A program made the translations under genes and the position numbers. From the NCBI GenBank assembly GCA_947650365.1, contig CANTAL010000133.1, positions 310,001-374,000 of the forward strand: a stretch of 64,000 nucleotides of DNA, in the 5' to 3' direction. Under the pieces are notes generated by a model that was given only the letters and a program-made list of their open reading frames with translations, had not been told where the DNA came from and did no database searches. Source of the stretch: Chamaelirium japonicum (Eukaryota > Streptophyta > Magnoliopsida > Liliales > Melanthiaceae). Below, piece by piece: positions 15,259 through 27,700 of this stretch. The stretch's first letter is position 1, and the number at the start of each line of letters is the position of its first letter.

Positions 15259-15304
15259 ATTCATTCTAATTCCTTCGTACGATCCATTTGTACGATACAT
15301 TCTA
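15259..15304 (+). repeat. Compound 10 + 36 bp monomer pair
   Basis: The 10-bp truncated monomer is 15,259-15,268 and the 36-bp extended monomer is 15,269-15,304. It is the copy B counterpart of 2,573-2,618 at an offset of exactly 12,686 and shares its CCATTTGTACG junction. Confidence 0.85.
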
Positions 15305-15486
15305 ATTCCTTCGCACGAATATATCCATTCTAATTCAATCGTATGATCCATTCGAATTCATTCGCATAATCTATTCTAATTCATTCGTACGATCGATTCT
15401 ATTTCATTCGTACAAACCATTCTATTTCATTCGTACGATCCATTGTTACTCATTCGTACGATCCATTCTAATTCATTCGCACGAAT

Positions 15487-15776
15487 GTATCCTTTCTAAT
15501 TCATTCGTACGATCCATTCTAATTCATTCGCACGATCATTTCTAATTCATTCATACGATCCGTTCTAATTCATTTGTACGATCCATTCTAATTCATTCGA
15601 ATTCATTCGCACAATCTATTCTAATTCATTAGCACGATCCATTCTAATTCATTCGCACGAATGTATCCTTTCTAATTCATTCGTACGATCCATTCTAATT
15701 CATTCGCACGATCCATTCTAATTCATTCATACGATCCGTTCTAATTCATTTGTACGATCCATTCTAATTCATTCGC
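15487..15776 (+). repeat. 176-bp local duplication in copy B
   Basis: This is the copy B counterpart of the 176-bp duplication at 2,801. The CCTTTC 28-mers begin the match at 15,487 and 15,663, and a 10-bp truncated monomer lies between the units at 15,591-15,600, 12,686 bp after its copy A equivalent. Confidence 0.75.
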
Positions 15777-18533
15777 ACGATCCATTCTAATTCACTCATA
15801 TGATCCATTCTAATTCATTCATACAATTCATTCTAATTCTTTCGCACGAATGTTTCCATTCTAATTCATTCGTACGATCCACCCTAATTCCTTCGTATGA
15901 TCCATTCTAATTCATTCGAACGAATGTATCCATTCTAATTCATTCGTACGATCCATTCGAATTCATTCATACGATCCATTCTAATTCATTCATACGAACC
16001 ATTCTAATTCATTCTCACGAATTTATCCATTCTAATTCATTCATACGATCCATTCTAATTCATTCGCACAATCTATTCTAATTCATTCGTACGATCCATT
16101 CTAATTCATTCGCACGATCCATTCTAATTCATTTGCACGATCCATTCTAATTCATTCATACAATTCATTCTAATTCTTTTGCACAAATGTATCCATTCTA
16201 ATTCATTCGTACGATCCATTCTAATTCCTTCGTACGATCCATTATAATTCCATCGTACGATCCATTCAAATTCCTTCGTACGATCCATTCTATTTCATTC
16301 GTATGGTCCATTCTAATTCCTTCGTACGATCCGTTCTAATTCATTCCCATGAATGTATTCTTTCTAATTCATACGTACGATCCATTCTAATTCATTCATA
16401 CGATCCAATCTAATTCATTCATAAGATCCATTCTAATTCATTCGCACAAATGTATCCATTCTAATTTATTCGTACGATCCATTCTAATTCATTCGCATAA
16501 TCTATTCTAATTCATTCGCACGACCCATTCTAATTCATTCGTACGATCCATTCTAATTCATTCGTACGATCCATTCTAATTCATTCGCACGATCCATTCT
16601 AATTCATTCATACGATCCATTCTAATTCATTCATACGATCCATTCTAATTCATTCACACGAATCTATCCATTCTAATTCATTTGTACGATCCATTCTAAT
16701 TCATTCGCACAATCTATTCTAATTTATTCGTACGATCCATTCTAATTTCTTAGCACGATCCATTCTAATTCATTCGTACGATCCATTCTATTTCAATCGT
16801 ACGATCCATTCTAATTCATTCGCACGAATGTATCTATTCTAATTCATTCGTACGATCTATTCTAATTCATTCGCACGATCCATTCTAATTTATTCATACG
16901 ATCCATTCTAATTCATTCGTACGATCCATTCTAATTCATTCGCACAATCTATTCTAATTTATTCGTACGATCCATTCTAGTTCAATAGCACGATCCATTC
17001 TAATTCATTCGTACGATCCATTCTATTTCATTCGTACGATCCATTCTTACTCATTCGTACGATCCATTCTAATTCATTCGCACGAATGTATCCATTCTAA
17101 TTCATTCGTACGATCCATTCTAATTCATTCGCACGATCCATTCAAATTCATTCATACGATCCATTCAAATTCATTCGTACGATCCATTCTAATTCATTCG
17201 CACGATCCATTCTAATTCATTCATACGATCCATTCTAATTCCGTCATACAATCCATTCTAATTCTTTCGCACGAATGTATCCATTCTAATTCATTCGTAC
17301 GATCCACCCAAATTCCTTCGTATGATCCATTCTAATTCATTCGCACGAATGTATCCATTCTAATTCATTCGTACGATCCATTCGAATTCATTCATACGAT
17401 CTATTCTAATTCATTCATAAGATCCATTCTAATTCATTCGCAGGAATGTATCTATTCTAATTCATTCGTACGATCCATTCTAATTTATTCGCACAATCGA
17501 TTCTAATTCATTCGTATGATCCATTCTAATTCATTCGCACGATCCATTCTAATTAATTTGTACGATCCATTCTAATTCATTCATACAATCCATTCTAATT
17601 CGTTTGCACGAATGTATCCATTCTAATTCATTCGTAAGATCCATTCTAATTCCTTCGTACATTCCATTCTAATTCTTTCGTACGATCCATTCTAATTTCT
17701 TCGTACGATCCATTCTAATTCATTCCCATGAATGTATCCATTCTAATTCATACGTACGATCCATTCTAATTCATTCATACGATCCAATCTAATTCATTCA
17801 TATGATCCATTCTAATTCATTCATACGATCCATTCTAATTCATTCGCATAATCTATTCTAATTCATTCGTACGACACATTCTAATTCATTTGCACGATCC
17901 ATTCTAATTCATTTGCATGATCCATTCTAATTCATTCATACAATGCATTCTAATTCTTTTGCACGAATGTATCCATTCTAATTCATTCGTACGATCCATT
18001 CTAATTCCTTCGTACGATCCATTCTAATTCCTTCATACGATCCATTCTATTTCCTTCGTACGATCCATTCTATTTTATTTGTATGTTCCATTCTAATTCC
18101 TTCGTACGATCCATTCTAATTCATTCCCATGAATGTATCCATTCTAATTCATACGTACGATCCATTCAAATTCATTCATACGATCCAATCTAATTCCTTC
18201 ATACGATCCATTCTAATTCATTCGCACGAATGTCTCCATTCTAATTCATTCGTACGTTCCATTCTAATTCATTCGCACAATATATTCTAATTCATTCGTA
18301 CGATCCATTCTAATTCATTAGCACGATCCATTCTAATTCATTTGTACGATCCATTCTATTTCATTCGTACGATCCATTCTTACTTATTCGTACAATCCAT
18401 TCTAATTCATTCGCACGAATTTATCCATTCTAATTCATTCGTACGATCCATTCTAATTCATTCGCACGATCCATTCTAATTCATTCATACGATCCATTCT
18501 AATTCATTCGTACGATCCATTCTAATTCATTCG

Positions 18534-20167
18534 CATGATCCGTTCGAATTCATCCATATGATCCATTCTAATTCATTCATACAATCCATTCTAATTCTTT
18601 CGCACGAATGTATCCATTCTAATTCATTCGTACGATCCACCCTAATTCCTTCGTATGATCCATTCTAATTCATTCGCACGAATGTATCTATTCTAATTCA
18701 TTCGTACGATCCATTCGAATTCATTCATACGATCCATTCTAATTCATTCATACGATCCATTCTAATTCATTCGCACGAATGTATCCATTCGAATTCATTC
18801 GTATGATCCATTCTAATTCATTCGCACAATCTATTCTAATTCATTCGTACGATCCATTCTAATCCATTCGCACGATCCATTCTAATTCATTTGTACGATC
18901 CATTCTAATTCATTCATACAATTCATTCTAATTCTTTTGCACGAATGTATCCATTCTAATTCATTCATACGATCCATTCTAATTCCTTCGTACGATCCAT
19001 TCTAATTCCTTCGTACGATCCATTCTAATTCATTCCCATGAATGTATCCATTCTAATTCATACGTACGATCCATTCTAATTTATTCATACGATCCAATCT
19101 AATTCATTCATACGATCCATTCTAATTCATTCGCACGAATGTATCCATTCTACTTCATTCATATGATCCATTCTAATTCATTCGCACAATCTATTCTAAT
19201 TCATTCGTACGATCCATTCTAATTCATTAGCACGATCCATTCTAATTCATTCGTACAACCCATTCTATTTCATTCGTACGATCCATTCTTACTCATTCGT
19301 ACGATCCATTCTAATTCATTCGCACGAATGTATCCATTCTAATTCATTCGCATGATCCGTTCGAATTCACCCATATGATCCATTCTAATTCATTCATACA
19401 ATCCATTCTAATTCTTTCGCACGAATGTATCCATTCTAATTCATTCGTACGATCCACCCTAATTCCTTCATATGATCCATTCTAATTCATTCGCACGAAT
19501 GTATCTATTCTAATTCATTCGTACGATCCATTCGAATTCATTCATACGATCCATTCTAATTCATTCATACGATCCATTCTAATTCATTCGCACGAATGTA
19601 TCCATTCTAATTCATTCGTATGATCCATTCTAATTCATTCGCACAATCTATTCTAATTCATTCGTACGATCCATTCTAATCCATTCGCACAATCCATTCT
19701 AATTCATTTGTACGATCCATTCTAATTCATTCATACAATTCATTCTAATTCTTTTGCACGAATGTATCCATTCTAATTCATTCATACGATCCATTCTAAT
19801 TCCTTCGTACGATCCATTCTAATTCCTTCGTACGATCCATTCTAATTCATTCCCATGAATGTATCCATTCTAATTCATACGTACGATCCATTCTAATTTA
19901 TTCATACGATCCAATCTAATTCATTCATACGATCCATTCTAATTCATTCGCACGAATGTATCCATTCTACTTCATTCGTATGATCCATTCTAATTCATTC
20001 GCACAATCTATTCTAATTCATTCGTACGATCCATTCTAATTCATTAGCACGATCCATTCTAATTCATTCGTACAACCCATTCTATTTCATTCGTACGATC
20101 CATTCTTACTCATTCGTACGATCCATTCTAATTCATTCGCACGAATGTATCCATTCTAATTCATTCG
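18534..20167 (+). repeat. 817-bp tandem duplication private to copy B
   Basis: Two units, about 18,534-19,350 and 19,351-20,167, repeat at 817 bp. The rare string CATGATCCGTTCG is at 18,534 and 19,351, and TACAACCC is at 19,254 and 20,071. The length fits twenty-seven 23-mers and seven 28-mers (34 monomers). Copies A (5.8-6.6 kb) and C (about 42.1-42.9 kb) have only one unit, so this is a young unequal-exchange event in copy B. The units differ at few sites (for example CATCCATATG against CACCCATATG). Confidence 0.9.
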
Positions 20168-21711
20168 CACGATCCATTCTAATTCATTCATACGATCCAT
20201 TCTAATTCATTCGTACAATCCATTCTAATTCATTCGCACAATCTATTCTAATTCATTCGTACGATCCATTCTAATTCGTTAGCACGATCCATTCTAATTC
20301 ATTCGTACGATCCATTCTATTTTATTCGTACGATCCATTCTTACTCATTTGTACGATCTATTCTAGTTCATTCGCACGAATATATCCATTCTAATTCATT
20401 CGTATGAACCATTCTAATTCATTTGCACGATCTATTCTAATTCATTCATACGATCCATTCTAATTCATTCATACGATCCATTCTAATTCATTTGAACAAT
20501 CCATTCTAATTCATTCATATGATCCATTCTAATTCATTCATATAATCCATTCTAATTCTTTCGCACGAATGTATCTATTCTAATTCATTCATACGATCCA
20601 CCCTAATTCCTTCGTATGATCCATTCTAATTCATTCAAACGAATGTATCCATTCTAATTCATTCGTACGATCCATTCGAATTCATTCATATGATCCATTC
20701 TAATTCATTCATACGATCCATTCTAATTCATTCGCACGAATGTATCCATTCTAATTCATTCGTACGATCCATTCTAATTCATTCACACAATCTATTCTAA
20801 TTCATTCGTACGATCCATTCTAATTCATTCGCATGATCCATTCTAATTCATTTGCACGATCCATTCTAATTCATTGCTACAATCCATTCTAATTCTTTTG
20901 CACAAACGTATCCATTCTAATTCGTTCGTACGATCCATTCTAATTCATTCACACAATCTATTCTAATTCATTCGTACGATCCATTCTAATTCATTCGCAC
21001 GATCCATTCTAATTCATTTGTACGATCCATTCTAATTCATTCATACGATCCAATCTAATTCATTCATAAGATCCAATCTAATTCATTCCCACGAATGTAT
21101 CCATTCTAATTCATTCGTACGATCCATTCAAATTCATTCGCACAATCTATTCTAATTCATTCGTACGATCCATTCTAATTCATTAGCACGATCCATTCTA
21201 ATTCTTTCATACGATCCATTCTATTTCATTCGTACGATCCATTCTTATTCGTACGATCCATTCTAATTCATTCGCACGACTGTATTCTCTCTAATTCATT
21301 CGTACAACCCATTCTAATTTATTCGCATGATCCATTCTAATTCATTCATACGATCCATTCTAATTCATTCGTACGATCCATTCTAATTCATTCGCACGAT
21401 TCATTCTAATTCATTCGCACGATCCATTCTAATTCATTCATACGATCCATTCTAATTCATTCACACGAATGTATCCATTCTAAATTATTCGTATGATCCA
21501 TTCTAATTCATTCCCACAATCTATTCAAATTCATTCGTACAATCCATTCTAATTCATTAGCACGATACATTCTAATTCATTCGAACAATCTATTCTAATT
21601 TATTCGTACGATCCATTCTAATTCATTAGCACGATCCATTCTAATTCATTCGTACGATCCATTCTGTTTCATTCGTACGATCCATTCTTACTCATTCGTA
21701 CGATCCATTCT

Positions 21712-22533
21712 AATTCATTCACACGAATGTATCCATTCTAACTCATTCGTACGATCCATTCTAATTCATTCGCACGATCCATTCTAATTCATTCATACGA
21801 TCCATTCTAATTCATTCGTACGATCCATTCTAATTCATTCGCACGATCTATTCTAATTCATTCATACGATCCATTCTAATTCATTCATACAATCCATTCT
21901 AATTCTTTCGCACGAATGAATCCATTCTAATTCATTCGTACAATCCACCCTAATTTCTTCGTATGATCCATTCTAATTCATTCACACGAATGTATCTATT
22001 CTAATTCATTCGTACGATCCATTCGAATTCATTCATATGATCCATTCTAATTCATTCATAATATCCATTCTAATTCATTCGCACGAATGTATCCATTCTA
22101 ATTCATTCGTACGATCCATTCTAATTCATTCGCACGAATGTATCCATTCTAATTCATTCGTACGATCCATTCTAATTCATTCGCACGATCCATTCTAATT
22201 CATTCATACGATCCATTCTAATTCATTCGTACGATCCATTCTAATTCATTCGCACGATCTATTCTAATTCATTCATACGATCCATTCTAATTCATTCATA
22301 CAATCCATTCTAATTTTTTCGCACGAATGAATCCTTTCTAATTTATTCGTACAATCCACCCTAATTCCTTCGTATGATCCATTCTAATTCATTCACACGA
22401 ATGTATCTATTCTTATTCATTCGTACGATCCATTCGAATTCATTCATACGATCCATTCTAATTCATTCATACGATCCATTCTAATTCATTCGCACGAATG
22501 TATCCATTCTAATTCATTCGTACGATCCATTCT
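21712..22533 (+). repeat. 411-bp tandem duplication (copy B)
   Basis: The units are about 21,712-22,122 and 22,123-22,533, with CCACCC at 21,945 and 22,356. Both lie 13,547 bp after their copy A equivalents, and both keep the ATGAATCC 28-mer. Confidence 0.85.
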
Positions 22534-22871
22534 AATTCATTCGCACAATCTATTCTAATCCATTCGTACGATCCATTCTTATTCATTCGCACGATCCAGT
22601 CTAATTCATTTGTACGATCCATTCTAATTCATTCATACAATCCATTCTAATTCTTTTGCACGAATGTATCCATTCTAATTTATTCGTACGATCCATTCTA
22701 ATTCCTTCATACGATCTATTCTAATTCCTTCGTATGATCCATTCTAATTCCTTCGTTTGATCCATTCTAATTCATTCCCATGAATATATCCATTCTAATT
22801 CATACGTACGATCCATTCTAATTTATTCATACGATCCATTCTAATTCATTCGCACGAATGTATCCATTCTA

Positions 22872-22917
22872 ATTCATTCTAATTCCTTCGCACGATCCAT
22901 TCGTACGATACATTCTA
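22872..22917 (+). repeat. Compound 10 + 36 bp monomer pair
   Basis: The 10-bp truncated monomer is 22,872-22,881 and the 36-bp extended monomer is 22,882-22,917. This copy has CGCACG where the others have CGTACG or CATACG in the extended monomer. Confidence 0.85.
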
Positions 22918-23280
22918 ATTCCTTCGCACGAATGTATCCATTCTAATTCATTCGTATGATCCATTCTAATTCATTCGCACAATCTATTCAAATTCATTCG
23001 TACGATCCATTCTAATTGATTAGCACGATCCATTCTAATTCATTCGTATGAACCATTCTATTTCATTCGTACGATCCATTCTTACTCCTTCATACGATCC
23101 ATTCTAATTCATTCGCATGAATGTATCCATTCTAATTCATTCGCACGATCCATTCTAATTCATTCATACGATCCATTCTAATTCATTCGTACGATCCATT
23201 ATAATTCATTCGCACGATCCATTCTAATTCATTCATAAGATCCATTCTAATTCATTCATACGATCCATTCTAATTCTTTC

Positions 23281-24751
23281 GCACGAATGTATCCATTCTA
23301 ATTCATTAGTACGATCCATTCTAATTCATTCGCACGATCCATTCAAATTCATTCATACGATCCAGTCTAATTCATTCGTACGATCCATTCTAATTCATTC
23401 GTATGAATGTATCCATTCTAATTCATTCATATGATCCATTCTAATTCATTGGCACGATCCAATCTAATTCATTCGCACGATCCGTTCTAATTCATTCGTA
23501 CGATCCATTCAATTTCATTCGTACGATCCATTCTTACTCATTCGTACGATCCGTTCAAATTTATACGTACGATCCATTCTAATTCATTCGTACGATCTAT
23601 TCTAATTCGTTCGCACAATCTATTCTAATTCATTCGTACGATCCATTCTAATTCATTTGCACGATCCATTCTTATTCATTCATACGATCCATTCTAATTC
23701 ATTCATACGATCCATTCTAATTCATTCGCACGAATGTATCCATTCTAATTCATTCGTACGATCCATTCTATTTCATTCGCACAATCCATTCTAATTCATT
23801 CAAACGATCCAGTCTAATTCATTCGTACGATCCATTCTAATTCATTCGTACGAATGTATCCATTCTAATTTATTCGTACGATCCATTCTAATTCATTCGC
23901 ACGATCCAATCTAATTCATTCGTATGATCCATTCTAATTCATTCGTACGATCCATTTTGTTTCATTCGTACGATCTATTCTTACGCATTCGTACAAACCA
24001 TTGTAATTCATTCACATAAATGTATCCATTCTAATTCATTCGTATGATCCATTCTAATTCATTCACACGATCTATACTAATTCATTCATACGATCCTTTT
24101 CAATTCATTCGTACGTACCATTCTAATTCATTCGCACGATCTATTCTAATTCATTCATACGATCCATTCTAATTCATTCATACAATCCATTCTAATTCTT
24201 TCGCACGAATGTATCCATTCTAATTCATTTGTACGATCCACCCTAATTCCTTCGTATGATCCATTCTAATTTATTCGCATGAATGTATCCATTCTAATTC
24301 ATTCGTACGATCCATTCGAATTCATTCATACGATCCATTTTAATTCATTCATACGATCCATTCTAATTCATTCGCACGAATGTATCCATTCTAATTCATT
24401 CGTACGATCCATTCTAATTCATTCGCACAATGTATTCTAATTCATTCATACGATCCATTCTAATTCATTCGCAAGATCCATTCTAATTCATTTGCACGAT
24501 CCATTCTAATTCATTCATACAGTCCATTCGAATTCTTTTGCACGAATGTATCCATTCTAATTCATTCGTACGATCCATTCTAATCCCTTCGTATGATCCA
24601 TTCTAATTCCTTCGTACGATCCATTCTAATTCCTTCGTACGATCCATTCTATTTCATTCGTATGATCCATTCTAATAATTCATTCGTATGATCCATTGTA
24701 ATTCATTCCCATGAATGTATCCATTCTAATTTATACGTACGATCCATTCTA
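23281..24751 (+). repeat. Transition from copy B to the 2.6-kb unit family
   Basis: At about 23,280 the order of monomers changes from copy A/B type to a type marked by CCAGTC, GGCACGATCCAATC (23,451) and CATTTTGTTTC (23,953). The same junction, with the same flanks, is found at about 46,120 after copy C (offset 22,840), so B and C share this edge while copy A does not. The distance from GGCACG at 23,451 to the next at 25,880 is 2,429 bp, about 212 bp short of the usual 2,641; a stretch with the TTAGCACG, TATTTC and CTTACTC monomers is missing near 23,660. Confidence 0.7.
23843..23856. other. 14-bp perfect palindrome at the centre of a 28-bp monomer
   Basis: In 28-mers that have CGTACG instead of CGCACG, the five-base insert completes a 14-bp perfect inverted repeat, CATTCGTACGAATG. 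Normal 23-mers have only the inner 8 bp. Other copies read are at 25,728, 26,484, 36,520, 48,246, 52,862 and 60,854. A role as a protein-binding site is only a possibility. Confidence 0.7.
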
Positions 24752-27700
24752 ATTCATTCATACGATCCAATCTAATTCATTCATACGATCCATTCTAATT
24801 CATTCGCACGAATGTGGCCATTCTAATTCATTCGTACGATCCATTCTAATTCATTCGCACTATCTTTTCTAATTCATTCGTACGATCCATTCTAATTCAT
24901 TAGCCTGATCCATTCTAATTCATTCGTACGATCCATTCTATTTCATTCGTACGATCCATTCTTATTCATTCATACGATCCATTCTAATTCATTCGCACGA
25001 ATGTATCCATTCTAATTCATTCGTACGAACTATTCTAATTCATTCGCACGATCCATTCTAATTCATTCATACGATCCATTCTAATTCATTTGTACGATCC
25101 ATTCTAATTCACTCGCACAATCTATTCTAATTCATTCGTACGATCCATTGTAATTCGTTAGCACGATCCATTCTAATTCATTCGTACGATCCATTCTATT
25201 TCATTCGTACGATCCATTCTTACTCATTCATACGATCCATTCTATTTTATTCGTATGTTCCATTCTAATTCCTTCGTACGATCCATTCTAATTCATTCCC
25301 ATGAATGTATCCATTCTAATTCATACGTACGATCCATTCTAATTCATTCATACGATCCAATCTAATTCCTTTATACGATCCATTCTAATTCATTCGCACG
25401 AATGTATCCATTCTAATTCATTCGTATGATCCATTCTAATTCATTTGCACGATCTATTCTAATTCATTCACACGATCAATTCTAATTCATTCTTACGATC
25501 TATTCTAATTCATTTGCACGATCCATTCTAATTCATTCATATAATCCATTCTAATTCATTTGTACAATCCATTCTAATTCTTTCGCACGTATGTATCCAT
25601 TCTAATTCATTCGTATGATCCACCCTAATCCCTTCGTATGATCCCTTCGAATTCATTCGAACGAATGTATCCATTCTAATTCATTCGTACGATCCATTAT
25701 AATTCATTCATACGATCTATTCTAATTCATTCGTACGAATGTATCCATTCTAATTCATTCGTACGATCCATTCAAATTCATTCATACGATCCAGTCTAAT
25801 TCATTCGTACGATCCATTCTAATTCATTCGTATGAATGTATCCATTCTAATTCATTCATATGATCCATTCTAATTCATTGGCACGATCCAATCTAATTCA
25901 TTCGCACGATCCGTTCTAATTCATTCGTACGATCCATTCAATTTCATTCTTACGATCCATTCTTACTCATTCGTACGATCCGTTCAAATTGATACGTACG
26001 ATCCATTCTAATTCATTCAGACGATCCATTCTAATTCGTTCGCACAATCTATTCTAATTCATTCGTACGATCCATTCTAATTCATTAGCACGATCCATTC
26101 TAATTCATTCGTACGATCCATTCTATTTCATTCGTACGATCCATTCTTACTCATTCGTACGATCCATTCTAATTCATTCGCACGAATGTATCCATTCTAA
26201 TTCATTCATAAGTTCCATTCTAATTCATTCGCACGATCCATTCTATTTCATTCGTACGATCCATTCTAATTCATTCGTACGATCCATTCTAATTCATTCG
26301 CACGATCCATTCTTATTCATTCATACGATCCATTCTAATTCATTCATACGATCCATTCTAATTCATTCGCACGAATGTATCTATTCTAATTCATTCGTAC
26401 GATCCATTCTATTTCATTCGCACAATCCATTCTAATTCATTCATACGATCCAGTCTAATTCATTCGTACGATCCATTCTAATTCATTCGTACGAATGTAT
26501 CCATTCTAATTCATTCGTACGATCCATTCTAATTCATTCGCATGATCCAATCTAATTCATTCGTATGATCCATTCTAATTCATTCGTACGATCCATTTTG
26601 TTTCATTCGTACGATCTATTCTTACGCATTCGTACAAACCATTGTAATTCATTCACATAAATGTATCCATTCTAATTCATTCGTATGATCCATTCTAATT
26701 CATTCACATGATCTATTCTAATTCATTCATACGATCCTTTTCAATTCATTCGTACGTACCATTCTAATTCATTCGCACGATCTATTCTAATTCATTCATA
26801 CGATCCATTCTAATTCATTCATACAATCCATTCTAATTCTTTCGCACGAATGTATCCATTCTAATTCATTCGAACGATCCACCCTAATTCCTTCGTATGA
26901 TCCATTCTAATTTATTCGCATGAATGTATCCATTCTAATTCATTCGTACGATCCATTCAAATTCATTCATACGATCCATTTTAATTCATTCATACGATCC
27001 ATTCTAATTCATTCGCACGAATGTATCCATTCTAATTCATTCGTGCGATCCATTCTAATTCATTCGCACAATGTATTCTAATTCATTCGTACGATCCATT
27101 CTAATTCATTCGCAAGATCCATTCTAATTCATTTGCACGATCCATTCTAATTCATTCATACAGTCCATTCGAATTCTTTTGCACGAATGAATCCATTCTA
27201 ATTCATTCGTACGATCCATTCTAATCCCTTCGTACGATCCATTCTAATTCCTTCATACGATCCATTCTAATTCCTTCATACGATCCATTCTATTTCATTC
27301 GTATGATCCATTCTAATAATTCATTCGTATGATCCATTGTAATTCATTCCCATGAATGTATCCATTCTAATTTATACGTACGATCCATTCTAATTCATTC
27401 ATACGATCCAATCTAATTCATTCATACGATCCATTCTAATTCATTCGCACGAATGTGGCCATTCTAATTCATTCGTACGATCCATTCTAATTCATTCGCA
27501 CTATCTTTTCTAATTCATTCGTACGATCCATTCTAATTCATTAGCCTGATCCATTCTAATTCATTCGTACGATCCATTCTATTTCATTCGTACGATCCAT
27601 TCTTATTCATTCATACGATCCATTCTAATTCATTCGCACGAATGTATCCATTCTAATTCATTCGTACGAACTATTCTAATTCATTCGCACGATCCATTCT

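Larger units (their letters stand above)
12687..23280 (+). repeat. Higher-order domain, copy B
   Basis: Copy B repeats copy A from its first base. The offset is 12,686 up to at least 15.4 kb, 12,709 from about 16.6 kb (one extra monomer near 16,561), 13,526 after the 817-bp duplication near 19 kb, 13,547 around 22 kb and 13,290 after about 9.6/22.9 kb. These steps are whole monomers, the 817-bp unit, or small indels such as the shortened monomer near 7,948 in copy A. After about 23,280 the sequence passes into the 2.6-kb unit family, and copy A and copy B no longer match. Copy B is the only one of the three with the 817-bp doubling. Confidence 0.85.
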
